From: Bradyrhizobium huanghuaihaiense
Lineage (GTDB): Bacteria > Pseudomonadota > Alphaproteobacteria > Rhizobiales > Xanthobacteraceae
Length of the DNA: 64,000 nt
NCBI RefSeq assembly: GCF_007830635.1
Contig: NZ_VLLA01000002.1
Span: 558,001-622,000 of the forward strand
Direction of reading: 5' to 3'
In this document: in pieces, positions 42,942 through 52,195 of the stretch
Layout of the letters: every line of letters begins with the position of its first letter
Position numbering within the stretch: the first letter of the stretch is position 1
Position numbers and translations under genes: made by a program
The notes under the pieces: generated by a model
What the model saw: the letters and a program-made list of their open reading frames with translations, nothing else
Database searches by the model: none
What the model was told of the DNA's origin: nothing

Positions 42942-44588
42942 ATGCCGCGAGCGTATATCGGCGTCGACGTGGGGACCACGAGCACGCGGGCAGGGGTGTT
43001 TGACGAGGCCGGCACCTTGCTCGCCACCGCCCGGCATCCGATCAGGATCTGGCACGAGGCCGGCGACATCGTCGAGCAGTCTTCCGAGGACATCTGGGAC
43101 GCCTGCGTCAAATCGGTGCGCGCGGCCATGGCGGAAGCGGCGATTGCGCCCGACAGCATCGGCGGCATCGGTTTTGACGCCACCTGTTCCCTCGTGGTGC
43201 TTGATCCGCAGGGCGAGCCGCTCACCGTCAGCGCCTCCGGCTATAAGCAGCGCAACGTCATCGTCTGGATGGACCATCGCGCCACGGCCGAAGCGCGGCT
43301 GATCAACGAGACCGAGGACGCCGTGCTGCGCTATGTCGGCGGCTCGATCTCGCCGGAGATGGAGATGCCGAAGCTCTTGTGGCTGAAGCGGCATCTGCGC
43401 GCGAGTTTTGACGCCGCAGGTCACTTCTTCGATCTGGCGGACTATCTGACCTGGCGCGCGACCGGTTCGCTGCAGCGTTCGACCTGCACCGTCACCTGCA
43501 AGTGGAACTATCTCGCCCATGATGGCGGCGGCTGGAGCGCGCCGTTCTTCAAGCGCATCGGTCTGTCGGACTTCGTCGCCGAAAAATACGCCCGCATCGG
43601 CACCGACATCGTTGCGCCCGGCACCCGCCTCGGCGCAGGTCTCACGCCGGCAGCCGCAGCCGAGCTCGGCCTGCCGCCGGGCACGCCTGTCGGCGCCTCC
43701 CTGATCGACGCCCATGCCGGCGGCATCGGCGCGATCGGCGGCCGCGACGGGGCGGGCGGCGCGAGCGATGTCAGCGACCGGCTCGCCTACATCATGGGAA
43801 CGTCGGCCTGCATCATGGCGACGACGAAAGAGCCGTGCTTCGTGCCGGGCGTGTGGGGGCCTTATTATTCCGGCATGGTGCCGGAGTTCTGGCTCAACGA
43901 AGGCGGCCAGTCGGCCGCGGGCGCGGCGATCGACCATCTGCTCAAGTCGCATCCAGGCCATACTGATGCGAGCGCGGCGGCGCGCAGCGAGGGCCTCGAC
44001 CTCATCGAATTCCTCGAGCGCCGCATCATCGCACGCGCCGGCGATGCCAGCCGCGCCGCTCTGCTTGCCCGCGATGTCCATGTACTGCCCGAATTCATCG
44101 GCAACCGCTCGCCCTATGCCGATCCCGACACGCGCGCGGTGATCGCCGGTCTCGATCTCGACACCGACATCGCCTCGATGGAGCGGCTGTTCGTCGCCGG
44201 CCTCTGCGGGCTCGCCTATGGTCTTGCCGAGGTGATCGAGGCCTTTGCCGCGCATGGCGTGCGCTCCAGCATCATGATCATGGGCGGCGGCGCCAGCCGC
44301 AGCCCGCTGGTGCGCCAGATCATGGCCGACACCACCGGCCTCACCGTTGCACTTCCGCAAACGAAGGAGCCGGTGCTGCTGGGCGCCGCGATGCTCGGGG
44401 CGGTGGCCGGCGGCGCCTACGCCTCGATCGGCGAGACCATGGCCAAGATGTCGGCGCTCGGGCGCAAGAGCGAGCCGACCGCGCCCGACATGGCCGCATT
44501 TCACACGCGCAAGCGCGAGGTCTACAAGCTGCTCCGCGAGGTCGATCGCGGCAGCCGTGCCGCGATGGCCGGCATCGCCAGAGGTTGA
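42942..44588 (+). CDS. FGGY-family pentulose kinase (D-ribulokinase-like)
   Basis: A 548-aa sugar kinase of the ASKHA fold: phosphate loop YIGVDVGTTSTRAGVFD at the N-terminus, central VGASLIDAHAGGIGAIGG and IMGTSACIMATT, and the C-terminal adenosine loop MIMGGGASRSPLVRQIMAD. Length and N-terminal DIVEQSSEDIWDA are those of the ribulose/pentulose kinase branch rather than bacterial xylulokinases. GGGAGCGACA precedes the ATG. It suggests that ribitol or arabitol is a second substrate of the cluster. Confidence 0.88.
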   Translation: MPRAYIGVDVGTTSTRAGVFDEAGTLLATARHPIRIWHEAGDIVEQSSEDIWDACVKSVRAAMAEAAIAPDSIGGIGFDATCSLVVLDPQGEPLTVSASGYKQRNVIVWMDHRATAEARLINETEDAVLRYVGGSISPEMEMPKLLWLKRHLRASFDAAGHFFDLADYLTWRATGSLQRSTCTVTCKWNYLAHDGGGWSAPFFKRIGLSDFVAEKYARIGTDIVAPGTRLGAGLTPAAAAELGLPPGTPVGASLIDAHAGGIGAIGGRDGAGGASDVSDRLAYIMGTSACIMATTKEPCFVPGVWGPYYSGMVPEFWLNEGGQSAAGAAIDHLLKSHPGHTDASAAARSEGLDLIEFLERRIIARAGDASRAALLARDVHVLPEFIGNRSPYADPDTRAVIAGLDLDTDIASMERLFVAGLCGLAYGLAEVIEAFAAHGVRSSIMIMGGGASRSPLVRQIMADTTGLTVALPQTKEPVLLGAAMLGAVAGGAYASIGETMAKMSALGRKSEPTAPDMAAFHTRKREVYKLLREVDRGSRAAMAGIARG

Positions 44589-44594
44589 AGAGAC

Positions 44595-45530
44595 ATGCTG
44601 ATTGCTAGCGGCGATGCGCTGATCGATTTCGTGCCGATGCGGAACACGGAGGGACGCGAGGCGGTGATGCCCGCGGTCGGCGGCTCCTGCCTCAACGTCG
44701 CGATCGGCATGGCGCGGCTGGGCGCGCCGACCGGCTTCGTCGGCGGCATCTCGACCGACCTGTTCGGGCGGATGATCGCAGACCACGCAACCGCCTCGAA
44801 CGTGATGCTCGATCTCGCCACCCGCAGCGACCGCCAGACCACGCTCGCCTTCGTCCGCATCGTCGCGGGCGAGTCGCACTATGCCTTCTATGACGCCGAG
44901 ACCGCGACGCGGAGCTGGACCTACCGGCGCGGGAGCATTCCTTTCGATACGGTCGAGGCCGTCCATGTCGGCTCGACCACGCTCGTCAACGACCAGGGCG
45001 CCGCCGAGACGAAGGCGCTGATCGCGGATGCCCGCGCATCCTCCACGATCTCCTTCGATCCGAACTGCCGGCCCAACCTCGTCAACGACAAGCCGGCCTA
45101 TCTCGCGCGCATGGCCGAGTTCGGCGCCTCTGCCGATCTCATCAAGATGTCGGACGTCGATTTCGCCTATCTCTTCGGCGAGGAGTCCTACCAGCAGCGG
45201 GCGAGCGCGCTGCTGGGGCAGGGCACTAGCCTCGTCGTCATCACCCGCGGCAACAACGGCGCCATCGCCTGGCATGCGGCCGCAGGGCAGATCGAAGTGC
45301 AGGCACCAAAGGTCGAGGTCGCCGACACCATCGGCGCGGGCGACAGCTTTCAGGCCGCGCTGCTGTTCGCCCTGCACAAGCAGGGGCGCCTTGTCCGCGA
45401 GCGGCTCAAGGACATCAGCACTGAGGAGCTCCGCCGCACCCTGTCCTTTGCCGCCAACTGCGCCGGCCTGACCTGCACCCGCCCGGGCGCCGATCCGCCC
45501 TGGAGCCACGAGGTCACCTGGAGCCTGTAG
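44595..45530 (+). CDS. Fructokinase, PfkB family
   Basis: A 311-aa carbohydrate kinase of the ribokinase/PfkB family: VGGSCLNVAIGMARLG near the N-terminus and the catalytic loop DTIGAGDSFQAAL near 250 with the base Asp. It would phosphorylate fructose formed from sorbitol or mannitol. It starts 6 bp after the FGGY kinase and ends the operon, three bases before the convergent LysR gene. Confidence 0.9.
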   Translation: MLIASGDALIDFVPMRNTEGREAVMPAVGGSCLNVAIGMARLGAPTGFVGGISTDLFGRMIADHATASNVMLDLATRSDRQTTLAFVRIVAGESHYAFYDAETATRSWTYRRGSIPFDTVEAVHVGSTTLVNDQGAAETKALIADARASSTISFDPNCRPNLVNDKPAYLARMAEFGASADLIKMSDVDFAYLFGEESYQQRASALLGQGTSLVVITRGNNGAIAWHAAAGQIEVQAPKVEVADTIGAGDSFQAALLFALHKQGRLVRERLKDISTEELRRTLSFAANCAGLTCTRPGADPPWSHEVTWSL

Positions 45531-45533
45531 CCG

Positions 45534-46427
45534 TCACAACGCCGCGACGACCTTCTCGGCGCATTTCAGGAAGGTGCGGATCAGCGGGCTGTGCGAATCC
45601 CGCCGCCAGCAGACCGCGATGTCGAGGGAGTCCGTGGCATCGCGCAGCGGCCTGAACACGATGCCGCGCGGCGCGCCGAGCTGCGCGCAGGCGGGCAGGA
45701 TCGCGAGGCCTTCGTCGGCGAGAACCAGGCTCATCGCCGAATGCACCGTCTCAACCCGGCTCGCGATCGGCATCACCACCTGGTGCCGGCGCAGCAGGGG
45801 GACCACGGCGGACGATGCGGGGCCATGGTCCGGATGTGGCAGCGCGATCAGCGGACGGCCGTGCAACCGGGCCATCGGCACGGAGCTGAGGCGCGCGAGC
45901 GGCGAGTTGGTCGGCATCGCCAGCATGAAGCGCTGCGCACCGATCCGCGCCACCTGGATCTCGGGATGGTTGATGGCCGGCATGCACAGCGCGACTGTGA
46001 CGGTGCGATCGAGCACCCGGGCCTCGCGCGTCGAGGCGCTGAGCTCGGCGAAGTCGAGGTCGACACCGGGCACCGAGCGGCGCAGCTCGGGGATCAGCCG
46101 CGGCAGGATCGCATTGGCCAGCACGAACATGTAGCCGACTGAGAGCCGCCCGCGCCGGCCCGAGGCAACCGCGCGCGCGGCCTCGATGCCGTCGGCCGCC
46201 AGCGCCAGCGCTTCGCTGGCGCGCACCAGCAGCGCCTGGCCCGCCTCGGTCAGGTCCATGCCGCGGGTGCCGCGGCGGAACAGCGGTGCGCCGACCTCGG
46301 CCTCCAGCTTGCGGATCTGCACCGAGAGCGGCGGTTGCGCCATCCGCAGCCGTTCGGCGGCCTTGCCGACGCTGCGCGCCTCGGCCACGGCGACGAAATA
46401 GCGGAGCCGGCGGAGATCCATTGGCAT
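45534..46427 (-). CDS. LysR-family transcriptional regulator
   Basis: A 297-aa regulator with the LysR N-terminal winged helix (RLRYFVAVAEARSVGKAAER, then AQPPLSVQIRKLEAEVGAPL) and a C-terminal effector domain. It is divergent from the amidase-peptide ABC operon and so is likely its regulator. Two in-frame starts, 46427 and 46421 (MDLRRLRYF), differ by two codons; neither has a clear Shine-Dalgarno sequence. It converges with the fructokinase gene. Confidence 0.92.
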   Translation of the reverse strand: MPMDLRRLRYFVAVAEARSVGKAAERLRMAQPPLSVQIRKLEAEVGAPLFRRGTRGMDLTEAGQALLVRASEALALAADGIEAARAVASGRRGRLSVGYMFVLANAILPRLIPELRRSVPGVDLDFAELSASTREARVLDRTVTVALCMPAINHPEIQVARIGAQRFMLAMPTNSPLARLSSVPMARLHGRPLIALPHPDHGPASSAVVPLLRRHQVVMPIASRVETVHSAMSLVLADEGLAILPACAQLGAPRGIVFRPLRDATDSLDIAVCWRRDSHSPLIRTFLKCAEKVVAAL

Positions 46428-46465
46428 ACCGAAAACGTATGGGTTGGCGACCAAAATCGTATTGG
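46426..46465. promoter_or_regulatory. Candidate LysR-type sites in the LysR-amidase divergent region
   Basis: ATACCGAAAACGTAT (46426-46440) has perfect ATAC/GTAT ends. CCAAAATCGTATTGG (46451-46465) has CCAA/TTGG ends. The dyads lie 25 bp apart and the first covers the LysR start. This is the usual place for recognition and activation sites of a LysR regulator controlling itself and a divergent operon. Confidence 0.4.
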
Positions 46466-46536
46466 ACGGCGAGTTAACAAAACTGTCATTCTCGTTGTCA
46501 ATGCCTGCCAACGGCGGCGGGCTTTCGGAGCGTGAT

Positions 46537-47964
46537 GTGACGATGAACGGCGATCCCTGTCTGCTGTCCGCAACCGACCTGCGCGGCCTCGTCGCCGCCA
46601 GGAAGATTTCGCCGGTCGAGATCGTCAGCGCCGTGCTCGCCCGCGCCGAGGCGCTCCAGCCCGAATTGAACTGCTTCATCACGCTGTGCGGCGACGAGGC
46701 GATGGCGCAGGCCCGCGCCGCCGAGCGCAAGGTGATGGCGGGCGAGGCGCTCGGCCTGCTCCATGGCATCCCCGTCACCGTCAAGGACATCGTCAACACC
46801 AGGGGCGTCAAGACCACCTTCGGCGCCGTTCCCTACAAGGACAATGTGCCGACCGAGGATGCCGTCGCGGTGGCGCGGCTGCGAGCTGAGGGCGCGATCC
46901 TGATCGGCAAGACCACGACGCCGGAATTCGGCAGCAAGTGCCTGACGGATTCCCCGCTGTTCGGCCGCACCCGCAATGCCTGGGATGCCTGCCGCTCCTC
47001 CGGCGGCTCCAGCGGCGGCGCGGCGGTGGCGGTGGCGAGCGGCATCGCGCCGCTGGCGATCGCGACCGACGGCGGCGGCTCGACCCGGATTCCCGCCGCC
47101 TGCAACGGCGTGGTCGGCCTGAAGCAGAGCAACGGCGTGATCCCGCACAGCCAGGCGCTCGACGTCTTCGGCAACCAGACCTATGTCACGCCGACCACCC
47201 GCACCGTCGCCGACACCGCGCTGATGATGCAGGCGATGGCGGGCGAAGACGCTTGCGATCCGTGGTCGATCGGTCTCCCCGTGCCCGATTTCGTCGGCAC
47301 CGCCGCTCCGCGCGGCGACCTGCACGGGCAGAGGATTTTGTATTGCCTGACGCCGCCGGGCCGCCCCGTCTCCGCCGAGGTCGCCGCCAATTTCAAGGCG
47401 AGCCTCGACCGGCTGGCCGGGCTCGGCGCCGAGCTCGAGGAATTCTCCGGCGAAGGCTTCGACATCGAGCCGATCTGGCGCGCCATCAACCACACCGTCT
47501 GGCGCACGCGCTTTGCCAAGCTCGCCGCCGAGCACGGGGACGAGCTGAGCGAGGCCTTCCTCAAGCAGCTCGCGCTCGCCACCGAGGTCAGCGGCGTCGA
47601 CTATCAGGAGGCGATGTTCGCGCGCACCGCGCTGTTCCGCCGCGTGCAATCCCTGCTTGCGCGGGGGCACTTTCTGGCGATGCCGACCCTCACGCGCACC
47701 GCGTTGCCGATCAAGCAGGACCTGTTCGGCAGCATCGAGATCGACGGGGCGCATTTCGACAGCGTCCGGCCAAACTGGTTCCCCTGGACCATGCCGTTCA
47801 ACATGACCGGCCATCCCGCCGTCAGCCTTCCCTCAGGCTTTGCCCGCGACGGCCTGCCGGTCGGGCTTCAGCTGGTCGGCCGCTTCCGGGCTGATGCGGA
47901 ATTGCTGCGGGTCAGCGCGCTGTTCGAGGCCTCGAGCGGCCTTCTGTCCCGTTGGCCGGAATAA
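46537..47964 (+). CDS. Amidase, amidase-signature (GatA-like) family
   Basis: A protein of about 475 aa with the Ser-cisSer-Lys triad: Lys in IPVTVKDIVNT, cis-Ser in SSGGSSGGAAVAVASG, nucleophile Ser in TDGGGSTRIPAACNG. It hydrolyses a carboxamide or peptide-like bond. No GatB or GatC gene is nearby, so it is a catabolic amidase, not the tRNA amidotransferase subunit. The start is not certain: GTG 46537 has GGAG at 6 bp, ATG 46543 is two codons later, and ATG 46501 lacks a ribosome site. It probably acts on compounds imported by the downstream peptide transporter. Confidence 0.9.
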   Translation: MTMNGDPCLLSATDLRGLVAARKISPVEIVSAVLARAEALQPELNCFITLCGDEAMAQARAAERKVMAGEALGLLHGIPVTVKDIVNTRGVKTTFGAVPYKDNVPTEDAVAVARLRAEGAILIGKTTTPEFGSKCLTDSPLFGRTRNAWDACRSSGGSSGGAAVAVASGIAPLAIATDGGGSTRIPAACNGVVGLKQSNGVIPHSQALDVFGNQTYVTPTTRTVADTALMMQAMAGEDACDPWSIGLPVPDFVGTAAPRGDLHGQRILYCLTPPGRPVSAEVAANFKASLDRLAGLGAELEEFSGEGFDIEPIWRAINHTVWRTRFAKLAAEHGDELSEAFLKQLALATEVSGVDYQEAMFARTALFRRVQSLLARGHFLAMPTLTRTALPIKQDLFGSIEIDGAHFDSVRPNWFPWTMPFNMTGHPAVSLPSGFARDGLPVGLQLVGRFRADAELLRVSALFEASSGLLSRWPE

Positions 47965-48019
47965 GGACAGCCTATGGAGACCGCATTGTTCAAGGGTGTG
48001 CTGGTTCGCTGTCGTTCCC

Positions 48020-48190
48020 GTCATCCTGAGGTGCGAGCCGCGCGGCGCGCCGCGCCGTGCAGCGAGCCTCGAAGGATGAACGGCCGAGATGCAGCCGGGC
48101 CGTCGCCCTTCGAGGCTTGCCCTGCGGCGCGATGCGCCGAAGGGCGCGCACCTCCAGCGACAACGGCTTCGCCGTTGCGCGGGGGTGACG
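48020..48190. repeat. Long mosaic palindromic repeat before the peptide ABC operon
   Basis: GTCATCCTGAGGTGCG is mirrored by CGCACCTCCAG near 48147-48157 and GGGGGTGACGG at the end. Inner dyads such as CCTCGAAGG, CCTTCGAGG and CGGCTTCGCCG add further stems. It fills most of the 317-bp gap after the amidase; no gene is seen there. Confidence 0.7.
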
Positions 48191-48281
48191 GTGATAGAGT
48201 GACGGTGCGCTCGCAAAGCCCTTGCCTCCGCCGCCCGGACATGTTGATCGTGCCGCGGATGAGCCCTGAAACCGACCGCAC

Positions 48282-49232
48282 ATGAGCGTCTTTGTCCTCC
48301 GACGTCTGTTGACCCTGCTGGCGACGCTGGTCGGCGCGTCGCTGATCATTTTCCTGGTGCTGGACGCGCTGCCGGGCAATGCCGCGCAGATGCTGATGGG
48401 CGCCGACGCCTCGCCGGACGCGGTGCGCGCGCTCACCGCCAAGCTCGGGCTCGACCAGCCGCTGGCGATCCGCTACCTGCAATGGATCAAGGGCCTCCTC
48501 ATTGGCGATCTCGGCAATTCCTATGTCTATGGCACGCCGGTCGCCGGCCTGATCGCGGAGCGGCTGGTGCTGACGATTCCGCTCGCGATCATGTCGATGG
48601 CGATCACGGTGACGCTGGCGCTCTCGGCCGGCATCTACACCGCCGCCAACCACAACAAGCTCGGCGACGTCGGCGTGATGTCGCTGACGCAAGTGGGCAT
48701 CGCGCTGCCGAATTTCTGGTTCGCGATCCTTCTCGTTCTCTTGTTTGCAGTACGGCTGCAATGGCTTTCGGCGGGCGGCTTCGCCGGCTGGGAGGACGGC
48801 GTCTGGCCAGGCGTCAAGTCGCTGCTCCTCCCGGCAGTCTCTCTGGCGGTGGTCCAGGCCGCGATCCTCGCCCGCGTCACGCGCTCGGCGGTCCTGGAAG
48901 TGCTGCGCGAGGACTTCGTCCGCACCGCCCGTGCGAAGGGGCTCGGCAAGCGCGAGGTGCTGTGGAGCCACGTGCTGCGCAACGCCATGATCCCCGTGAT
49001 GACGGTGATGGGGTTGCAATTCGCCAACCTGCTCGCCGGCACCATCGTGATCGAGAACGTGTTCTACCTGCCGGGCCTCGGCCGGCTGATCTTTCAGTCG
49101 ATCGCCAACCGCGACCTGATCGTGGTGCGCAATTGCGTGATGCTGCTCGCGACCATGGTCGTCATCGTCAATTTCGTCGTCGACGTGCTCTACGCGCTGA
49201 TCGATCCCCGTATCAAGGTGCACGACCTGTGA
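48282..49232 (+). CDS. Dipeptide/oligopeptide-type ABC transporter permease (DppB-like)
   Basis: A 316-aa permease of the peptide/nickel class. N-terminal helix LLTLLATLVGASLIIFLVLD, then GLDQPLAIRYLQWIKGLLIG, and the ATPase-contact loop FVRTARAKGLGKREVLWSHV. The C-terminus GTIVIENVFYLPGLGRLIFQ is typical. First gene of the five-gene transporter set; it overlaps the next permease. Confidence 0.92.
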   Translation: MSVFVLRRLLTLLATLVGASLIIFLVLDALPGNAAQMLMGADASPDAVRALTAKLGLDQPLAIRYLQWIKGLLIGDLGNSYVYGTPVAGLIAERLVLTIPLAIMSMAITVTLALSAGIYTAANHNKLGDVGVMSLTQVGIALPNFWFAILLVLLFAVRLQWLSAGGFAGWEDGVWPGVKSLLLPAVSLAVVQAAILARVTRSAVLEVLREDFVRTARAKGLGKREVLWSHVLRNAMIPVMTVMGLQFANLLAGTIVIENVFYLPGLGRLIFQSIANRDLIVVRNCVMLLATMVVIVNFVVDVLYALIDPRIKVHDL

Positions 49233-50122
49233 CCGCGCCCGTGACCACTTCCATTGACGCACCCGTCGCGACGCGCCGTCTGCCGGCCAAGACCTTCTGG
49301 GGCCGCGCGCTGCGCCATCGCAGTTTTGTCCTCGGCGGCTCCCTCAGCCTGCTCGTTCTCGTCTCGGCGCTGCTGTCGCTGGTGTGGACGCCGTGGTCGC
49401 CTTACGAGATCGACATCGCCTCGAAGCTGCGGCCGCCCTCGGCCGCGCACTGGCTCGGCACTGATTCCTTCGGCCGCGACATCGTCTCGCTGCTGCTCGC
49501 CGGCGCGCGTTCCACCATTGCGGTCGGCATCATCGCGGTCAGCATCGGTCTCACTTTCGGCGTCTGCCTCGGCCTGATCGCCTCCGCCAAGCGCGGCTGG
49601 ACCGAAGAGATCATCATGCGTTTCTCCGATTTCACCTTCGCCTTTCCGGCCGTGCTCTCGGCGATCATGCTCGCCGCGGTGGTCGGCCCCGGCATGGTGA
49701 CCTCGATCGTCGCGATCGGCATCTTCCAGATCCCGACCTTGACCCGGCTGACGCGCGGCTCGGCCAACGCGATCTGGGCGCGCGAATTCGTGCTGGCCGC
49801 GCGGGCCTCGGGCAAGGGCAAATTCCGCATCACCATCGAGCACGTGCTGCCCAACATCCTGTCGATCCTGATCGTGCAGCTCACCATCCAGTTCGCGCTC
49901 GCCATTCTCGCGGAGGCCGCGCTGTCCTATCTCGGCCTCGGCACGCAGCCGCCGCAGCCGTCCTGGGGGCGAATGCTGAACGATGCCCAGACGCTGCTGT
50001 TCCTGTCGCCGATGCTCGCGGTCTATCCGGGCGCGGCGATCGCAATCGCCGTGCTCGGCCTCAATCTCCTCGGCGACGGGCTGCGCGATCTGCTCGATCC
50101 CCGGCTGGCGCGGGAGCGATGA
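49229..50122 (+). CDS. Dipeptide/oligopeptide-type ABC transporter permease (DppC-like)
   Basis: A 297-aa permease, partner of the DppB-like protein. Motifs: HWLGTDSFGRDIVSLLLAGA and the contact loop FVLAARASGKGKFRITIEHV, with AALSYLGLGTQPPQPSWGRM in the last part. GTG start at 49229 overlaps the previous stop. It overlaps the ATPase gene by ATGA. Confidence 0.92.
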   Translation: MTAPVTTSIDAPVATRRLPAKTFWGRALRHRSFVLGGSLSLLVLVSALLSLVWTPWSPYEIDIASKLRPPSAAHWLGTDSFGRDIVSLLLAGARSTIAVGIIAVSIGLTFGVCLGLIASAKRGWTEEIIMRFSDFTFAFPAVLSAIMLAAVVGPGMVTSIVAIGIFQIPTLTRLTRGSANAIWAREFVLAARASGKGKFRITIEHVLPNILSILIVQLTIQFALAILAEAALSYLGLGTQPPQPSWGRMLNDAQTLLFLSPMLAVYPGAAIAIAVLGLNLLGDGLRDLLDPRLARER

Positions 50123-51138
50123 CGATGGCGGAGCGCTCCACCATGCCGCTGATCGAGGTCGACAATCTCGGCGTCCGTCTCAACACCAGCCGCGGGCCCG
50201 CACAGGCCGTGCGCGGCGTCAGCTTCTCCCTCAAGCGCGGCGAGACGCTCGGGCTCGTCGGCGAGTCCGGCTGCGGCAAGTCGGTCACCGCGATGTCGCT
50301 GATGGGCCTGCTGCCGGACAGCGCACGCGTCACCGGCAGCATCAGGCTCGACGGCAACGAGCTCGCCGGGCTTGCGGATGCGGACTACTGCCGCCTGCGC
50401 GGCAACCGCATCAGCATGATCTTCCAGGAGCCGATGACCGCGCTCAATCCGATGCACACGATCGGCAACCAGGTCGCCGAGCCGCTGCGGCGTCACAAGA
50501 AATATTCGGCGGGGCAGGCGCGACAAGAAGCGATCGCCTTGCTCGATCGCGTCGGGCTGCCCGATCCGGCGCGTCGGATCGATGCCTATCCGCACCAGTT
50601 TTCGGGCGGCCAGCGCCAGCGCATCACCATCGCGATGGCGCTTGCCTGCGAGCCCGACCTGTTGATCGCGGACGAGCCGACCACCGCGCTCGACGTCACC
50701 ATCCAGGGCCAGATCCTCGACCTCATCGCCGATCTCGTCGAGGAGCGCGGCATGTCGATGATCCTGATCTCGCACGATCTCGGCGTCATCGCCGAGAACG
50801 TCCAGCGCATGATGGTGATGTATGGCGGCACCGTGGTCGAGAGCGGGCCGACCGATGAGGTGTTCCGCCGCATGGGTCATCCCTACACCCAGGGCCTGTT
50901 CCGCGCGCGGCCGAAGCTCGGCGCGCGCAAGGGGACGCGGCTGAAGACGATCTCGGGCACGGTGCCGGAGCTCGCCGATCTTCCGGCCGGCTGCACCTTC
51001 TCGGAACGATGCCCGCTCGTGATCGATGCGTGCCGCGCCGCGCTGCCGCCGATGGCGGACGTCGGACCCGGACATGGCGTGCGCTGCATCCGAACGGACG
51101 TCTCTATGGCTGCGAATGTCGGAGCGCTGTCCGCATGA
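50119..51138 (+). CDS. Peptide-type ABC transporter ATP-binding protein (DppD-like)
   Basis: A 339-aa ATPase. Walker A is GESGCGKS, the signature [16 protein letters not shown], Walker [15 protein letters not shown], and a C-terminal cysteine-rich cap [20 protein letters not shown] characteristic of oligopeptide transporter ATPases. An ATG at 50125 is an alternative start. Overlaps the second ATPase by ATGA. Confidence 0.93.
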   Translation: MTMAERSTMPLIEVDNLGVRLNTSRGPAQAVRGVSFSLKRGETLGLVGESGCGKSVTAMSLMGLLPDSARVTGSIRLDGNELAGLADADYCRLRGNRISMIFQEPMTALNPMHTIGNQVAEPLRRHKKYSAGQARQEAIALLDRVGLPDPARRIDAYPHQFSGGQRQRITIAMALACEPDLLIADEPTTALDVTIQGQILDLIADLVEERGMSMILISHDLGVIAENVQRMMVMYGGTVVESGPTDEVFRRMGHPYTQGLFRARPKLGARKGTRLKTISGTVPELADLPAGCTFSERCPLVIDACRAALPPMADVGPGHGVRCIRTDVSMAANVGALSA

Positions 51139-52139
51139 GCACCGCGCCTCTTCTCGATGTGAAGGATCTCGAGCAGCGCTACACGCTGCCGCGCGAGAGC
51201 CTGTTCCGTCCGCCCGGACAGGTGCGCGCGCTCAACGGCGTCAGCGTGCAGGTCCAGGCCGGCAAGAGCCTCGGCATCGTCGGCGAATCCGGCTCCGGCA
51301 AGTCCACGTTTGCGCGGGTGGTGATGGCGCTGGAGCGGCCGACCTCGGGGCAGGTCGCGCTGCTCGGCCGCGATCTCAATCGCATTCCGCCAGACGAACT
51401 GCGGCGCGCCCGGCGCGATTTCCAGATGGTGTTCCAGGACCCCTATGGTTCGCTCGATCCGCGCCAGATCATCGCGCGCATCGTCGCCGAGCCGCTCACC
51501 GTGCTGGAAGGTGCCGACCGCACCACCTTCCGCGACCGCGTCGCCGCCGTGCTGAAGCAAGTCGGCTTGCGCGAAGCCGACATGGACAAATATCCGCACG
51601 AGTTCTCCGGCGGCCAGCGCCAGCGCATCGCGATCGCGCGCGCGCTGATCACCCAGCCGAAGCTGATCGTCGCCGACGAGCCGGTCTCCGCGCTCGACGT
51701 CTCCGTGCAGGCCCAGGTGCTCAACCTGATGCAGGACCTCCAGGAGCAGTTCGGCCTCAGCTACATCCTGATCAGCCACGACCTCGCCGTGGTCGACTAT
51801 CTCTGCGACGAGGTCGCGGTGATGTATCTCGGCCGCATCGTCGAGCAGGGGCGCCCCGAAGATCTGTTCGAGCATTGTGCCCATCCCTATACGCGGGCGC
51901 TGCTGGATGCCGTGCCACGGGCGCGCGCCGGGGGCGGCCGGCGCCGGCGCGGAGCCCAGGCGATCGCTTCGCAATCGGCGGCCGCGACCGGATGTCCCTA
52001 TGTCGCGCGCTGTGCACTCGCCGACCAGCATTGCCGCGAGGCCCTGCCTGAGCTACGCAGGGTGGGCGAGGGGCACCTTGCCGCCTGTCACAAGGCGGAG
52101 TCTGTGATGGCGTTGCCGCAGGCCGCCATGGAAGGTTAG
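51135..52139 (+). CDS. Peptide-type ABC transporter ATP-binding protein (DppF-like)
   Basis: A 334-aa ATPase, second nucleotide-binding subunit. Walker A is GESGSGKST, signature [16 protein letters not shown], Walker B LIVADEPVSALDVS, and a C-terminal cap GCPYVARCALADQHCREALP. The start at 51135 uses the ATGA overlap and removes an unrelated upstream frame. Confidence 0.93.
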   Translation: MSTAPLLDVKDLEQRYTLPRESLFRPPGQVRALNGVSVQVQAGKSLGIVGESGSGKSTFARVVMALERPTSGQVALLGRDLNRIPPDELRRARRDFQMVFQDPYGSLDPRQIIARIVAEPLTVLEGADRTTFRDRVAAVLKQVGLREADMDKYPHEFSGGQRQRIAIARALITQPKLIVADEPVSALDVSVQAQVLNLMQDLQEQFGLSYILISHDLAVVDYLCDEVAVMYLGRIVEQGRPEDLFEHCAHPYTRALLDAVPRARAGGGRRRRGAQAIASQSAAATGCPYVARCALADQHCREALPELRRVGEGHLAACHKAESVMALPQAAMEG

Positions 52140-52195
52140 TGTCCGGAGCAGGATTGGCATAGGCTCACGAAGACAGCAGGCCGGGGAGTTACGAG

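Noticed and set aside
42687..45509. Very long minus-strand open frame (940 codons) opposite the SDR, FGGY and fructokinase genes
   Set aside because: It is the antisense shadow of three clearly homologous genes; such frames arise from GC-rich third positions. Its translation is Arg/Ala/Gly-rich without domains.
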